Shown here one piece after another: positions 1 through 8,920 of a DNA stretch of 64,000 bases. Location of the stretch: assembly GCF_001942255.1 (NCBI RefSeq), contig NZ_MKKC01000055.1, positions 56,552-120,551 on the forward strand, read 5' to 3'. This DNA is from Nocardiopsis sp. CNR-923 (GTDB lineage Bacteria; Actinomycetota; Actinomycetes; Streptosporangiales; Streptosporangiaceae). The notes beneath the pieces are model-generated. The model was not told the DNA's origin. It searched no databases and was given only the letters and a program-made list of their open reading frames with translations. Every line of letters starts with the position of its first letter. Positions within the stretch are counted from its first letter, which is position 1. The position numbers were made by a program, and so were the translations under genes.

Positions 1-105
1 TCCCCACTCGGCCTCTGGGAATCACGTACCCCCGGCCTGTGTTGTGAGAGACCTGCCGTGCCCACCGTGACCGCGCGACGGGCACAGAGCCTTGGGAGGG
101 GAGAC

Positions 106-807
106 TTGACCGCACACGGGCTGATCGACACCACGGAGATGTACCTCCGGACGGTCTTCGAGCTCGAAGAGGAGGGGATCGTCCCGCTTCGGGCCCGGAT
201 CGCCGAGCGCCTGCACCAGAGCGGCCCCACGGTGAGCCAGACCGTGGCCCGGATGGAGCGCGACGGTCTGCTGCGCGTCGAGAACGACCGTCATCTGGTC
301 ATGACGGCGGAGGGCCGCCGCCTGGCCACCCACGTCATGCGCAAGCACCGCCTCGCCGAGAGGCTGCTCGTCGACGTCATCGGCCTCCCCTGGGAGGACG
401 TCCACATCGAGGCCTGCCGCTGGGAGCACGTCATCTCCGAGGCGGTGGAGGAGCGGCTCGTCACCCTGCTCAACGCCCCCTCGGTGTGCCCGCACGGCAA
501 CCCCATCCCCGGCCTGGACGAACTGGGTCTGGAGGACTACGCGCCGGAGCCGTTCACCGACGACTCGATCGTCCCCATGGTCGAGGTCGCGGGCAACGGC
601 GACACCACCGTCACCGTCCGACGCATCAGCGAGCAGTTGCAGTCCGACGCCGACATCATGCTCACGCTCCGCAAATCCGGGGTGCAACCGGATCAGGAAG
701 TGGTCCTTCGTTCCACGGACGACGGCGTGCGCGTGACGGGCGGCGAGGCCGGATCCGCCGACCTGCCCGCGGATGTCGCCGGACACATCTTCGTCGCCAA
801 GCCGTGA
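106..807 (+). CDS. ideR: Iron-dependent DtxR/IdeR-type repressor
   Basis: Metal-dependent DtxR-family repressor; IdeR/DmdR1 proteins bind Fe(II) and repress iron-uptake genes. From TTG 106 it has 233 residues: winged helix (about 5-65, with ERLHQSGPTVSQTVARM), dimerisation/metal domain (about 66-140, with the ligand-rich EACRWEHV), and an SH3-like tail (about 155-233). TTG 106 was chosen because GGGAGGGGA lies at 94-102 and relatives begin at the LIDTTEMYLRT segment. The in-frame GTG at 58 would add 16 residues without family likeness. The gene looks complete. Iron rather than manganese specificity is inferred from likeness to IdeR. Confidence 0.9.
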   Translation: MTAHGLIDTTEMYLRTVFELEEEGIVPLRARIAERLHQSGPTVSQTVARMERDGLLRVENDRHLVMTAEGRRLATHVMRKHRLAERLLVDVIGLPWEDVHIEACRWEHVISEAVEERLVTLLNAPSVCPHGNPIPGLDELGLEDYAPEPFTDDSIVPMVEVAGNGDTTVTVRRISEQLQSDADIMLTLRKSGVQPDQEVVLRSTDDGVRVTGGEAGSADLPADVAGHIFVAKP

Positions 808-954
808 ACCATTCGGCGGATGGGTGACACATCGGGATTGTCTCAATGCGCTGCGGGATCGTTGACGGTGTTGCTACGCTCGCCCCAAGGTGCGGTCGTT
901 CGGGGTACCGGGAGCGGGCATGTGCGCAGCTCATGACGGCGAGGTGGCGGCTAG

Positions 955-3254
955 ATGACACGGTGGGGTGAGCCCTTCCGGGAGAGCGACGCGCTCTCCA
1001 CGGCCGCCGTGGTGGACCAGGCGCAGATCGCCATCGTCGTCATCGACCGATTCAGCCTGCTCAGGTACTGGAACCCCTTCGCCCGCGAACTCTTCGGCTT
1101 CGTCGACGGCCGCGACTACGTGGGGCTCTCCCTGCTCGACATCGGCATCCACGAGTCCGACCGTGAACACGCGTCCCAGCTGGCCCGCCGCGCCCTGCGC
1201 GGCGAGCCCTGGGAGGGCACCTTCGCGGTGCTCAAGGGCGACGCCAACTGGATCCACGTGCGCGCCCAGGCGGTTCCGAAGCGCGACGAGCACGGAGAGA
1301 TCGACGGCATCGTCCTGATCGCCCGCGAGGCCCTGCGCGGCGGCCGGGTGGAGGAGCAGTACGGCCTGCTGGAGCGCATCAGCAGCCGCCTGGCCAGCTC
1401 GCTGGAGTTCGAGTCCACGGTCCGGGGGGTGGCGGGCATACTCGTCCCGCAGTTCGCCGACCACTGCTTCATCGACCTCTACGACCACGACCGCCTGGTG
1501 CGGCGGGTCTCGGTGCACGCCGAGGGATGGAGCCCGCCCGAGCGCACCTGGTTCGAGGTCGGCGACGAGGTCCGCTACCCCGAACGCCACTTCGTCACCC
1601 AGGCGCTGCGCCGGCTGGAGACCGTGGTCAGCAGCGACTACCTCTTCGACGACTCGCCCACCCACCGCTCCGACCACGTCTCCCGCCAGGTCGGCGTCAC
1701 CTCCGCGATCGCCGCGCCCCTGCGCGCCCGGGGCGAGGTGCTGGGCGTGCTCACCCTCGCCCTGTCCGGTCTCTCCCCCAGGCAGAAGAGCACCTACGGC
1801 GGCTTCGACCGCGACCTGGTCGGCGCGATCGCCTCGCGCGTGGCTCTGGCCATCGACAACGCCCGCCTGTTCGAGGAGGAGCGCACCACGGCGCTCGCCT
1901 TCCAGAACAGCCTGTTGCCCAGCGCCTTCCCGCAGTTGGACGGCCTGACGATCGCGCACCGGTACCTGCCCGCCGGGCCGATCCAGGCGCACGGCTACGG
2001 GGTGCAGACCCAGGTCGGCGGCGACTTCTACGACGCCATCCCGCTCTCCGCCGGGCGCGTGGGCCTGGTCGTCGGCGACGTCGAGGGGCGGGGCCCGCAC
2101 GCGGCCGCGGTCATGGGCCAGCTGCGCGCCGCCCTGCGCGCCTTCGCCCAGGCCGACCGCGAACCCGCCGACATCCTCCGCGAACTCGACGAGTGGGTCC
2201 GCCAACTCGGGCAGCCCGACGGCGACGGCGGCACCTGGATCCCCAGCGTCAGCTGCCTCTACATGGTCTACGACGCCTGGTCGCGCGAACTGTCCTACGC
2301 CAACGCCGGGCACGCCTCGCCGCTCCTGGTCAGCTCGGACGCGGTCGAGACGCTCGACCTGGAGGTCACCGACCGCATGCTGGGCGTCCGCGCGCGCGGC
2401 GGCGCGGGCGAGGACGTCGTCTACCACCAGGCCAACCTGCGGCTGCCGACCGGCGTCACCCTGGTCCTGTACACAGACGGGCTCGTGGACCGGCGGCCGG
2501 CGGGCGGCGTCCCGACCCGGAGGGGGCGTTGCTGCGCCTGGCCGAGCGCGTCACCGAGGTGGCCGACAAGGACGTGGAGCAGATCGCCGAGGCGGCGGTG
2601 CACAGCGTCCCCGGCGAGATGGACGACGACACCGCGCTGCTGGTCGTGCGTACCCACTCCGACGAGCTGGCGTTGTGCGAGGGCTGGTTCAGATCCGAGG
2701 CCTCCACCGTGGGCGAGGCGCGCCACCTGGCCGCCAACACGTTCGCCGAATGGGGGATGGACCGCGACCAGGCGGAGCTGGCGTGCCTGCTGGTCTCGGA
2801 AATCGTCACCAACGTCGTCATCCACGCCACGCCGCACCCCGTGCACCGCGAGTTCACCGGCAACGGCGTGCTGGACTCGGAGACCCCCCTCGGCGGCGTC
2901 GACGAGTTCGACGAGGACTGGACCGACCTGTTGGAGGAGGCGGCCTCCACCGACGAGTCGGCCGAGGAGCAGGCCGAGAAGGAGTTCCTCCTCCGGCTGC
3001 GCCGCGGCGCGTCCGCCGTGTGGGTCGAGGTCTTCGACCACGACCTCCGGTTGCCCCGCATCCGCAGCGCCGCCGCCGACGACGAGGGCGGTCGCGGCCT
3101 GTACCTCGTCGAACAGCTGGCCGCCCGCTGGGGCTCCCGTCCCACTCCGGACGGCAAGGCGGTGTGGTTCGAGATGCCGATGCACGGCGAGGGCGAGGGC
3201 GACCGGGCGGAGGCGGCGGCGTCGGCGGCGGCCTCGGCGGCGGAGTCCGCCTGA
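955..3254 (+). CDS. PAS-GAF-SpoIIE phosphatase with HATPase domain (frameshifted)
   Basis: Multidomain regulator of the partner-switching type. Domains in order: PAS (about residues 15-125), GAF (about 145-300, ending VALAIDNARLF), PP2C/SpoIIE Ser/Thr phosphatase (about 320-540, with GGDFYD, VGDVEGRG, YANAGH and LYTDGLVDRR), then an RsbW-like HATPase (SEIVTNVVIHA and GGRGLYLVEQLAARWG). Family members dephosphorylate STAS anti-anti-sigma proteins, while the HATPase part resembles an anti-sigma kinase. The frame breaks at about 2496-2513; one added base joins DRRPAGG to DPEGALLRLAERV. An Ala-rich tail follows. ATG 955 is preceded by GAGGTGG. Likely a sequencing error rather than a true split. 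Confidence 0.85.
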
Positions 3255-3295
3255 CGGTCACGCGGACGGCGCGGGGTCCGGGCGCCGCACGGCGC

Positions 3296-3463
3296 TCACC
3301 GCCAGGACCACGCCCACAGCAGCAGGCACAGGAACACGAAGAAGATCACGATCCCGCCGGTCGTCCACGGGATGTGCACCTTGGGCCGGAGCTTGCGCAC
3401 GCCGATGACGAGCAGCACGACCAGCAGGGCCATGACGATGAGGCCGTCCCACGCACCGCTCAT
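3296..3463 (-). CDS. Small two-pass membrane protein
   Basis: 55-residue protein of unrecognised family. Two hydrophobic stretches (about residues 8-22 and 37-53, the second very rich in Phe, Leu and Trp) flank a basic loop RKLRPKVHIP, which predicts a two-pass membrane protein. ATG 3463 has GGGAAGGG about 12 nt upstream. It starts 33 nt after the stop of the acyl-CoA dehydrogenase on the same strand, so it may be the last gene of that transcript. It converges on the SpoIIE-type gene. Confidence 0.6.
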   Translation of the reverse strand: MSGAWDGLIVMALLVVLLVIGVRKLRPKVHIPWTTGGIVIFFVFLCLLLWAWSWR

Positions 3464-3496
3464 GTCCGATCCGACCCTTCCCGGACGCGGGCTGTG

Positions 3497-4639
3497 TCAC
3501 AGGCCCAGGCCGCGCCCCACGATCTCCTTCATGATCTCGGTGGTGCCACCGAAGATCGTCTGCACGCGGGCGTTCTGCCAGGCCCTCGCCACCGGATATT
3601 CCATCATGTACCCGTACCCTCCGTGAAGCTGGAGGCAGCGGTCCATCACCCGGTTGCACATCTCGGTGGTCCACCACTTGGCCATCGCGGCGTCCTCGAC
3701 GGTGAGTTCACCCCGGTTGAGCAGCTCGACCCCCCGGTCGACGTAGACGCGGGCCATGTCCACCTCGGTGGCCATCTCGGCCAGGACGAAACGCGAGTTC
3801 TGGAACCGCCCAATCGGACGGCCGAAGGCGGTGCGCTCCCGGCAGTACTCGACGGTGTGCCGCAGCATCGTGTCGGCGGAGGCCACGGCGCAGGTGGCGA
3901 TGGACAGCCGCTCCTGGGGCAGGTTCTCCATCAGGTGGGCGAATCCCCGGCCCTGTGCGCCGACGAGGTTGGCGACCGGCACGCGCGCGTCGGAGAAGAA
4001 CAGTTCGGCGGTGTCCTGCGCCTTCATCCCGACCTTGTCCAGGTTGCGCCCGCGATCGAAACCGGGGGTGCCGCGCTCCACGGCGATGAGCGAGAAGCCC
4101 TGCGCGCCCGCGTCGGGGTCGGTCTGGCAGACCACGAGCACCACGTCGGCGTTGATCCCGTTGGTGATGAAGGTCTTCTGACCGTTGACGACGTACTCGT
4201 CACCGTCCCGCACCGCCGAGGTTCGGATGCCCTGGAGGTCGCTGCCGGTGCCGGGTTCGGTCATGGCGATCGCCGTGATCAGCTCGCCGCTGGCGAACCC
4301 CGGCAACCACCGCCGCTTCTGCTCGTCGGTGGTCAGTCCGACCATGTACGGGGCCATGACGTCGTTCTGGAGGGTGATGCCCAGGCCGCTGGCGTGGGCC
4401 CGGCAGATCTCCTCGTTGACCACCGTGTTGTACCGGTAGTCGTGGAGCCCGGTGCCGCCGTACTCCTCGGGCACGCCGTGGCCGAGCAGGCCGACCTTCC
4501 CGGCCCGCGTCCACAGCTCGCGCGGCACGATGCCCTCCTTCTCCCACGTGGCGTGGAAGGGGACCACCTCGCGTGTGAGGAACTCCCTCACGCTCTCGCG
4601 GAAGAGGTCGTGGTCGGAGTCGAAGAGTTCCCGCTTCAT
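3497..4639 (-). CDS. Acyl-CoA dehydrogenase, LCAD-like
   Basis: 380-residue FAD acyl-CoA dehydrogenase catalysing the first oxidation step of fatty acyl-CoA beta-oxidation. It shows the usual three parts: N-terminal helical domain, middle beta domain (AMTEPGTGSDL, VNGQKTFITNG) and C-terminal helical domain (FGRPIGRFQ, QLHGGYGYM, IFGGTTEIMKEIVGRGLGL). The medium-chain catalytic Glu position reads IFGGT, not EGT. A Glu sits in LPQERL instead, as in long-chain/isovaleryl-type enzymes, so substrate class is probably long or branched chain. ATG 4639 was chosen by family length. It is divergent from the thiolase, and both promoters lie between two matching palindromes. Confidence 0.88.
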   Translation of the reverse strand: MKRELFDSDHDLFRESVREFLTREVVPFHATWEKEGIVPRELWTRAGKVGLLGHGVPEEYGGTGLHDYRYNTVVNEEICRAHASGLGITLQNDVMAPYMVGLTTDEQKRRWLPGFASGELITAIAMTEPGTGSDLQGIRTSAVRDGDEYVVNGQKTFITNGINADVVLVVCQTDPDAGAQGFSLIAVERGTPGFDRGRNLDKVGMKAQDTAELFFSDARVPVANLVGAQGRGFAHLMENLPQERLSIATCAVASADTMLRHTVEYCRERTAFGRPIGRFQNSRFVLAEMATEVDMARVYVDRGVELLNRGELTVEDAAMAKWWTTEMCNRVMDRCLQLHGGYGYMMEYPVARAWQNARVQTIFGGTTEIMKEIVGRGLGL

Positions 4640-4682
4640 GTGCTGCTCCGAAGGTGTCGACGGTCGCGTGCGCTCACACGGT

Positions 4683-4701
4683 AACCGAATAGGATTCGGT
4701 T
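4683..4701. promoter_or_regulatory. 19-bp palindromic operator, copy 1
   Basis: AACCGAATAGGATTCGGTT: perfect 8-bp arms with a 3-bp centre, 44 bp upstream of the acyl-CoA dehydrogenase start. A near-identical 19-mer is at 4845-4863 next to the thiolase start. Size and symmetry fit a TetR-family lipid-degradation repressor; the regulator is not in this window. Confidence 0.7.
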
Positions 4702-4706
4702 TTGAA

Positions 4707-4755
4707 GGGGGCGGGCCCGGAGCCGAGCTGGGGACGGCTCGGAGCGCCCGCCCCC
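4707..4755. repeat. Long inverted repeat between the twin operators
   Basis: GGGGGCGGGC (4707-4716) pairs exactly with GCCCGCCCCC (4746-4755). The interval holds a further partial pair CCGAGC/GCTCGG. It could form a hairpin or cruciform between the two divergent promoters. Function unknown. Confidence 0.5.
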
Positions 4756-4844
4756 GGAGCGGCCAGCGCGGAAGGTCGCCGAAGCGGCTCCCCCGATCCG
4801 CGAAGCGACCCCAAGGGCGGGGCGGGGGCTTGCCATGCGAGCCA

Positions 4845-4863
4845 AACCGAATACAGTTCGGTT
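4845..4863. promoter_or_regulatory. 19-bp palindromic operator, copy 2
   Basis: AACCGAATACAGTTCGGTT: 7-bp perfect arms with a 5-bp centre, 35 bp upstream of the thiolase GTG. It shares AACCGAATA and TTCGGTT with copy 1 at 4683-4701, in the same 19-bp frame. Confidence 0.7.
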
Positions 4864-4898
4864 CAGAACCGTCGTACTCACGTCCCTGGAGGTCCCCC

Positions 4899-6040
4899 GT
4901 GGCCGAGGCATTCATCGTCGGCGCCGTCCGCACCCCCGTCGGCACCAGGAAGGGCGCGCTCGCGGCCGTGCACCCCGCGGACCTCGGAGCGCACGTTCTC
5001 AAGGAACTCGTCACGCGCACCGGCGTCGACCCGGCCGCGGTCGAGGACGTCGTGATGGGCTGCGTGACCCAGGCCGGACCGCAGGCATTCGACCTGGCCC
5101 GTACCGCCTGGCTGTCCGCCGGACTCCCCGAGTCCGTCCCCGGCGTGACCATCGACCGCCAGTGCGGCTCCTCCCAGCAGGCCGTGCACTTCGCGGCCCA
5201 GGGCGTGATGTCCGGAACCCAGGACCTGGTGGTGGCCTCCGGTGTGGAGAACATGGGCATGGTCCCCATGGGCGCCAACGTCCAGTTCGCCGTCGACAAC
5301 GGACTGGACCTGTACGGCGACGGCTGGGTCGAGCGCTACGGCAGGCAGGAGATCTCCCAGTTCCGCGGCGCGCAGCTCATGTGCGAGAAGTGGGGATACA
5401 AGCGCGAGGAGCTGGAGCGCTTCGCCCTGGAGAGCCACCGGCGGGCGGCGCGGGCGATCGAGGACGGCCGCTTCGACGACCAGATCGCGCCCCTGGCCGG
5501 GGTCGAGCGGGACGAGGGCGTGCGCTCCGACACCACCCTGGAGAAGATGGCGGGACTCACGCCGCTGCGCGAGGCTGGGAGCTCACCGCCGCCGTGGCCA
5601 GCCAGATCTCCGTGGGCGCCGGTGCGGTCCTGCTCGCCTCCGAGCGCGCCGTCCGCGAGCACGGCCTGACCCCGCTGGCCCGGATCGTGCAGCTGTCCCT
5701 GGTCGGCGACGACCCGGTCTACATGCTCACCGCGCCCATCCCGGCGACCCGGATCGCGCTGGACAGGGCCGGGCTGACCATCGACGACATCGACGTCACC
5801 GAGATCAACGAGGCGTTCGCCCCCGTGCCGATGTCCTGGATCGATGAGCTGGACGCGGACCCCGCCAAGGTGAACCCCAACGGCGGCGCGATCGCCCTGG
5901 GCCACCCGCTGGGCGCGACCGGCGTCGTCCTGATGACCAAGCTGCTCAACGAGCTGCACCGCTCGGGGGGCCGCTACGGTCTGCAGACCATGTGCGAGGG
6001 CGGCGGCCAGGCCAACGTCACCATCGTCGAACGGGTCTGA
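4899..6040 (+). CDS. Acetyl-CoA C-acyltransferase (thiolase) (frameshifted)
   Basis: Thiolase, the last step of beta-oxidation (cleavage of 3-ketoacyl-CoA) or its reverse. About 380 residues. Nucleophile Cys89 lies in DRQCGSSQQA. The C-terminal catalytic signatures are NEAFAPVPM, GGAIALGHPLGATG and CEGGGQANVTI. GTG 4899 follows CTGGAGGT. The frame breaks at about 5574: one G restores LREGWELTAAVASQI, so this is probably a sequencing deletion. It is divergent from the acyl-CoA dehydrogenase and likely co-regulated through the twin operators. Family assignment is firm; whether it is degradative or biosynthetic is not visible. Confidence 0.88.
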
Positions 6041-6044
6041 GACG

Positions 6045-6096
6045 GTCGCCCGCGCCGGTCGTCCCGCGCACGGCCGTGCGCGGGTCCGCGGGCGAC
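6045..6096. terminator. Bidirectional terminator, nested inverted repeats
   Basis: Outer arms GTCGCCCGCG (6045-6054) and CGCGGGCGAC (6087-6096) enclose an inner perfect palindrome with 11-bp arms (6063-6073 and 6074-6084). It fills the gap between the convergent thiolase and FAD-oxidase genes. Confidence 0.75.
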
Positions 6097-6100
6097 GGCC

Positions 6101-7525
6101 TCACGCCCGGCGGGGCCTCGGCGGCCGGTATCCGGTGCGGGAGGGCCAGATGTTGTGGTTGCGGCGGAAGACGTTGTCCGGGTCGAACGCGCGCTTGACC
6201 TCGGCCAGGCGCTCGTGGTTGTCCACGCCGTAACCGGCGACGACGCGTTCGGCCCCCTCCTCCGGGACGAAGTTCAGGTAGACGTCTCCGGTCCGCCAGG
6301 GCTTGGTGTCCTCGCGCACGTCGCGCACCCACTGGCGGGCGCGCGCGTCGTCGGCGGCGTCCTCCCACATCGCCAGGGGGTGGACGCTCCACTTCGCGTG
6401 CCGCCAGGGAACCGGGTAGTCGGCCATCGACCGGTCCATGGCCCCTCCGAGGGGGAAGACGATGTGCTGGGTCGGGGACGGGACCACCATCCGGTGCGCG
6501 CGGGAACAGAACAGGTCCACGAACTCGTCCGGCAGCGCCGCCAGGTGCTCCACCGACCAGTAGTTCCGGTAGCCGGGCTGGTCGTCCAGTGCCTTCTGCG
6601 CCTCCGGGTAGGGCATGTCGGCCAGGAGTTCGGCCTCGGGCCCCATCCTGGTCACGGGGGCGGCCAGGTCCCGGAGCATCCGCGCGTCGCCCACGCAGGT
6701 CAGCACAACCGCGCACAGGAGCGTGCCGACCAGCTCGTCGGGGACGAAGGGCTCAGGGCCCGGGACCAGGTAGATGACGGCGCCGCCGAGTTCGTCGGGC
6801 GCCCCGTCCATGAGGTCCCGCCACGCGCGGACCACTCCCGGACCGGCGTCGGGGTGGAAGAGGAGGAGACCGAGCGCGAACCGCGGCAGCGGGTGGAGGC
6901 GGAAGGTCAGCTGGGTGGCCACACCGAAGTTGCCGCCGCCGCCGTGCAGGGCCCAGAACAGCTCCTCGTTCTCACCGGCGGACGCGCGCACCCGGTCGCC
7001 GTCGGCGGTCACCAGGTCCACGCTGAGCAGGTTGTCGCAGGCCAGGCCGAACTTGCGCTCCAGCCACCCGGACCCTCCACCGAGCGCGAAACCGGCGACG
7101 CCGGTGGTCGACACACGGCCCCCCGTGGTGGCCAGCTCGAATTTCGCGGTGGTCGCGTCCAGGTTGCGCATGAGCGCGCCGCCGCCGACCCGGGCCTCCA
7201 TCGACTCCGGGTTCACCGCCACCGCGTGCATGCGGCGCATATCGATCACCAGGCCGCCCTCGGTGAGCCCCATGCCCGCGACGCTGTGCCCTCCGCCGCG
7301 CACGGCGAGCTCCAGGCCCTCCTCGCGGGCGCACTCGACGCAGCGGCGCACGTCGTCCACGGTCCTGCACTCGGCGATGACGCTCGGGTGCAGGTCGATC
7401 ATGCCGTTGAAGACGGCGCGGGCATCCTCGTACTCGGGGCCGCCGGGAGTGAGCACGGGACCGGTCAGACCGGACCGCAGAGCGTCGAGCCCGGAGTCGG
7501 AGATCGCCGTCGTGAGCTGGGCCAT
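6101..7525 (-). CDS. FAD-linked oxidase, berberine-bridge-enzyme family
   Basis: 474 residues. N-terminal FAD_binding_4 (PCMH-type) domain (about 40-215) and a C-terminal BBE motif (VFRRNHNIW). His80 in RGGGHSVAGM is the expected 8-alpha-histidyl FAD attachment residue. The second (cysteinyl) attachment seen in bicovalent members is absent, because the corresponding stretch GRVSTTGVAGFALGGG has no Cys. Family members oxidise alcohols, sugars or secondary metabolites with O2; the substrate cannot be told here. ATG 7525 follows GAGGGGGA. It stands alone, convergent with the thiolase. No secretion signal seen, so probably cytoplasmic. Confidence 0.85.
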   Translation of the reverse strand: MAQLTTAISDSGLDALRSGLTGPVLTPGGPEYEDARAVFNGMIDLHPSVIAECRTVDDVRRCVECAREEGLELAVRGGGHSVAGMGLTEGGLVIDMRRMHAVAVNPESMEARVGGGALMRNLDATTAKFELATTGGRVSTTGVAGFALGGGSGWLERKFGLACDNLLSVDLVTADGDRVRASAGENEELFWALHGGGGNFGVATQLTFRLHPLPRFALGLLLFHPDAGPGVVRAWRDLMDGAPDELGGAVIYLVPGPEPFVPDELVGTLLCAVVLTCVGDARMLRDLAAPVTRMGPEAELLADMPYPEAQKALDDQPGYRNYWSVEHLAALPDEFVDLFCSRAHRMVVPSPTQHIVFPLGGAMDRSMADYPVPWRHAKWSVHPLAMWEDAADDARARQWVRDVREDTKPWRTGDVYLNFVPEEGAERVVAGYGVDNHERLAEVKRAFDPDNVFRRNHNIWPSRTGYRPPRPRRA

Positions 7526-7686
7526 CGCTGTCCCCCTCGGATGACGGGGCCGGGGCGGCGCGCGGTGGTCGCCCCGCTGCTCCCCATCCCTCAGCCTAGG
7601 CCGGGCCCCCGCCGCCGAATAAGCCCACTTTGAAGGAAAATTGCCTGATCATGCGTGCTCGGGGAGGGGCGGAGCCCGCCGCGGCC

Positions 7687-7797
7687 TCACACCAGCCATC
7701 GGCCGTCGCGCATCAGCTCGCGGTCGCGTATCTCGTCGACCTCGCGCCAGGCCTGGGCGCGGCGCGCCGCCTTCTTCTGCTCCTGGGCGCGGCGCAG
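7687..7797 (-). pseudogene. 3' fragment of an unknown gene
   Basis: On the minus strand an open stretch ends LRRAQEQKKAARRAQAWREV then DEIRDRELMRDGRWLV and a TGA at 7687-7689. It is charged, helical, and has no start or RBS within the stretch. Its upstream end coincides with the 5' edge of the vapC remnant at about 7797, so it looks like a gene tail cut at a recombination junction. No family recognised. Confidence 0.35.
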
Positions 7798-7932
7798 TCG
7801 GCCACGGGGAAGGCCGTTCGCTCAGTGGATCCGGGGTGTTCGACCTTCGCTGTCCTCGACGAGGACCTCAGGGACGCTGCCGCGACGGAGGGCTTCGCTC
7901 CGCTGCCGGAGAGGTGGCGCCGTGCCGGATGA
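7797..7932 (+). pseudogene. vapC remnant (PIN toxin C-terminus)
   Basis: The reading frame ATGKAVRSVDPGCSTFAV then LDEDLRDAAATEGFAPLPE is closely similar to the last 40 residues of the intact PIN toxin at 9947-10390 (ATGKAVRSVDPSCSTFAV...). DNA identity is roughly four in five by eye. The N-terminal two thirds of the PIN domain, with the first catalytic Asp and Glu, are missing. A dead second copy of the toxin. Confidence 0.7.
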
Positions 7933-7959
7933 CCGCACGCGGGTCGGCCCGCCGCTCCC

Positions 7960-8694
7960 TCAGGGGTGCTCCGTGTCCGTCTCGGGGCGCTGGGTGTACA
8001 GGACGCCGTGGCCCTGTTCGGCGGCGCGCAGGATGCTCTCGCTGATGTAGTCGCTGAAACGGGCGACGTTCTCCAGACGCGCGCCGGCCGGGCTGTCGCG
8101 GCCCAGGATGCCCACGCCCTGCCGTGCGGTCTCGGCGACCTGGAGCAGGCCGTGGGCGCTGGCGATCGTCGACCGGTACCAGACGTCGTCGTCGACGACG
8201 TAGCGCTCGCGGCGCCCCTGTTCGCGGATCCGGCGGATAAGGGTCTGCTCCTCCAGGAAGGAGACCGCCTTGGAGATCGAGGCCGGGCTGACCCGCAGGT
8301 GCTGGGCGAGCTCGGACGCGGTCAGGCTGCCCGAGTCGGCGATGAACAGGCAGGCCAGGACCCGGGCCATCATCTTGGGCACGCCCTGGTGCATCATCAG
8401 CGTGGCGAAGGTCTCCTCGTACTCGCGCACGGCCGCGTCGTCGCGTCCCCGGCCCCGGTCCGGTGTCCGCTGGCTTGGCGACGGAGCCTGCCTGCGGCGG
8501 TGGGCGCGCCGTTCGGTGGCGCGTTGGGCCAGGTCGGCGCGGTAGGCGGTGGGGCCGCCGTTGCGCATCACCTCGCGGGTGACGGTGGAGGTGGGGCGGT
8601 CCAGGCGTCGGGCGATCTGCGCGTAGGCCAAGCCGTCGGCCAGGCCCAGCGCGATCTGCTGGCGTTCGGCCTGGGTGAGTCTGCCTCCCGGCAC
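7960..8694 (-). CDS. GbsR/MarR-like regulator with IS30-type HTH, copy A
   Basis: 244 residues. An N-terminal IS30-transposase-like HTH (about 4-47: GRLTQAERQQIALGLADG, RPTSTVTREVMRNGG) is joined by a basic linker to a GbsR/MarR winged helix (about 95-180: LTASELAQHLRVSPASISKA, VVDDDVWYRS). No transposase catalytic core follows, so this is a regulator, not an IS. Start GTG 8694 has GGGGGGAGA upstream. It is a paralogue of 47227-47946 (copy B), with the same order and near-identical N-terminus. The divergent intergenic DNA carries the same operator motifs as copy B at the same spacing. Role inferred: local repressor of the divergent gene. Confidence 0.8.
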   Translation of the reverse strand: MPGGRLTQAERQQIALGLADGLAYAQIARRLDRPTSTVTREVMRNGGPTAYRADLAQRATERRAHRRRQAPSPSQRTPDRGRGRDDAAVREYEETFATLMMHQGVPKMMARVLACLFIADSGSLTASELAQHLRVSPASISKAVSFLEEQTLIRRIREQGRRERYVVDDDVWYRSTIASAHGLLQVAETARQGVGILGRDSPAGARLENVARFSDYISESILRAAEQGHGVLYTQRPETDTEHP

Positions 8695-8773
8695 CGCGGT
8701 CTCCCCCCGTCGTCGTCAGGTGGGGTCAGCGTAGCGTTCGCGCGCTGTCCAATGCAACATGAGGACTGCCGGC

Positions 8774-8877
8774 CATTGCGTTAATTTCAATCTCATTGCA
8801 ATGAATTTACGGCTATGAGCTGCAAGGGTATGAATATTGTGCAACGAAGTAGTTGCCGCCTCTACGAACGCAACGTA
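8774..8877. promoter_or_regulatory. Operator array A (TTGCGTT / ATTGCAAT / AACGCAA)
   Basis: CATTGCGTTAA at 8774, the 12-bp palindrome TCATTGCAATGA at 8793-8804, and GAACGCAACGTA at 8866-8877. TTGCGTT (8776) and AACGCAA (8867) form an inverted pair 91 bp apart. The same three elements occur at 48024-48126 with 90-bp pair spacing. Distance from the last element to the start codon of the divergent gene is 55 bp here and 54 bp there. Confidence 0.75.
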
Positions 8878-8920
8878 GCGTTTCTGTTGTTGGAAACAGA
8901 AATCGCACGAGGAGCACACC

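Noticed and set aside
22..846. 274-aa minus-strand ORF over the IdeR gene
   Set aside because: Antisense shadow; the plus strand encodes a clear DtxR-family protein.
6155..7633. 492-aa plus-strand ORF
   Set aside because: Antisense shadow of the FAD-oxidase gene; Arg/Gly/Val-rich translation with no domain, produced by GC-rich codon bias.
7960..8694. IS30 transposase
   Set aside because: Only the N-terminal HTH resembles IS30; no DDE core or terminal inverted repeats, and the rest is a GbsR/MarR winged helix.
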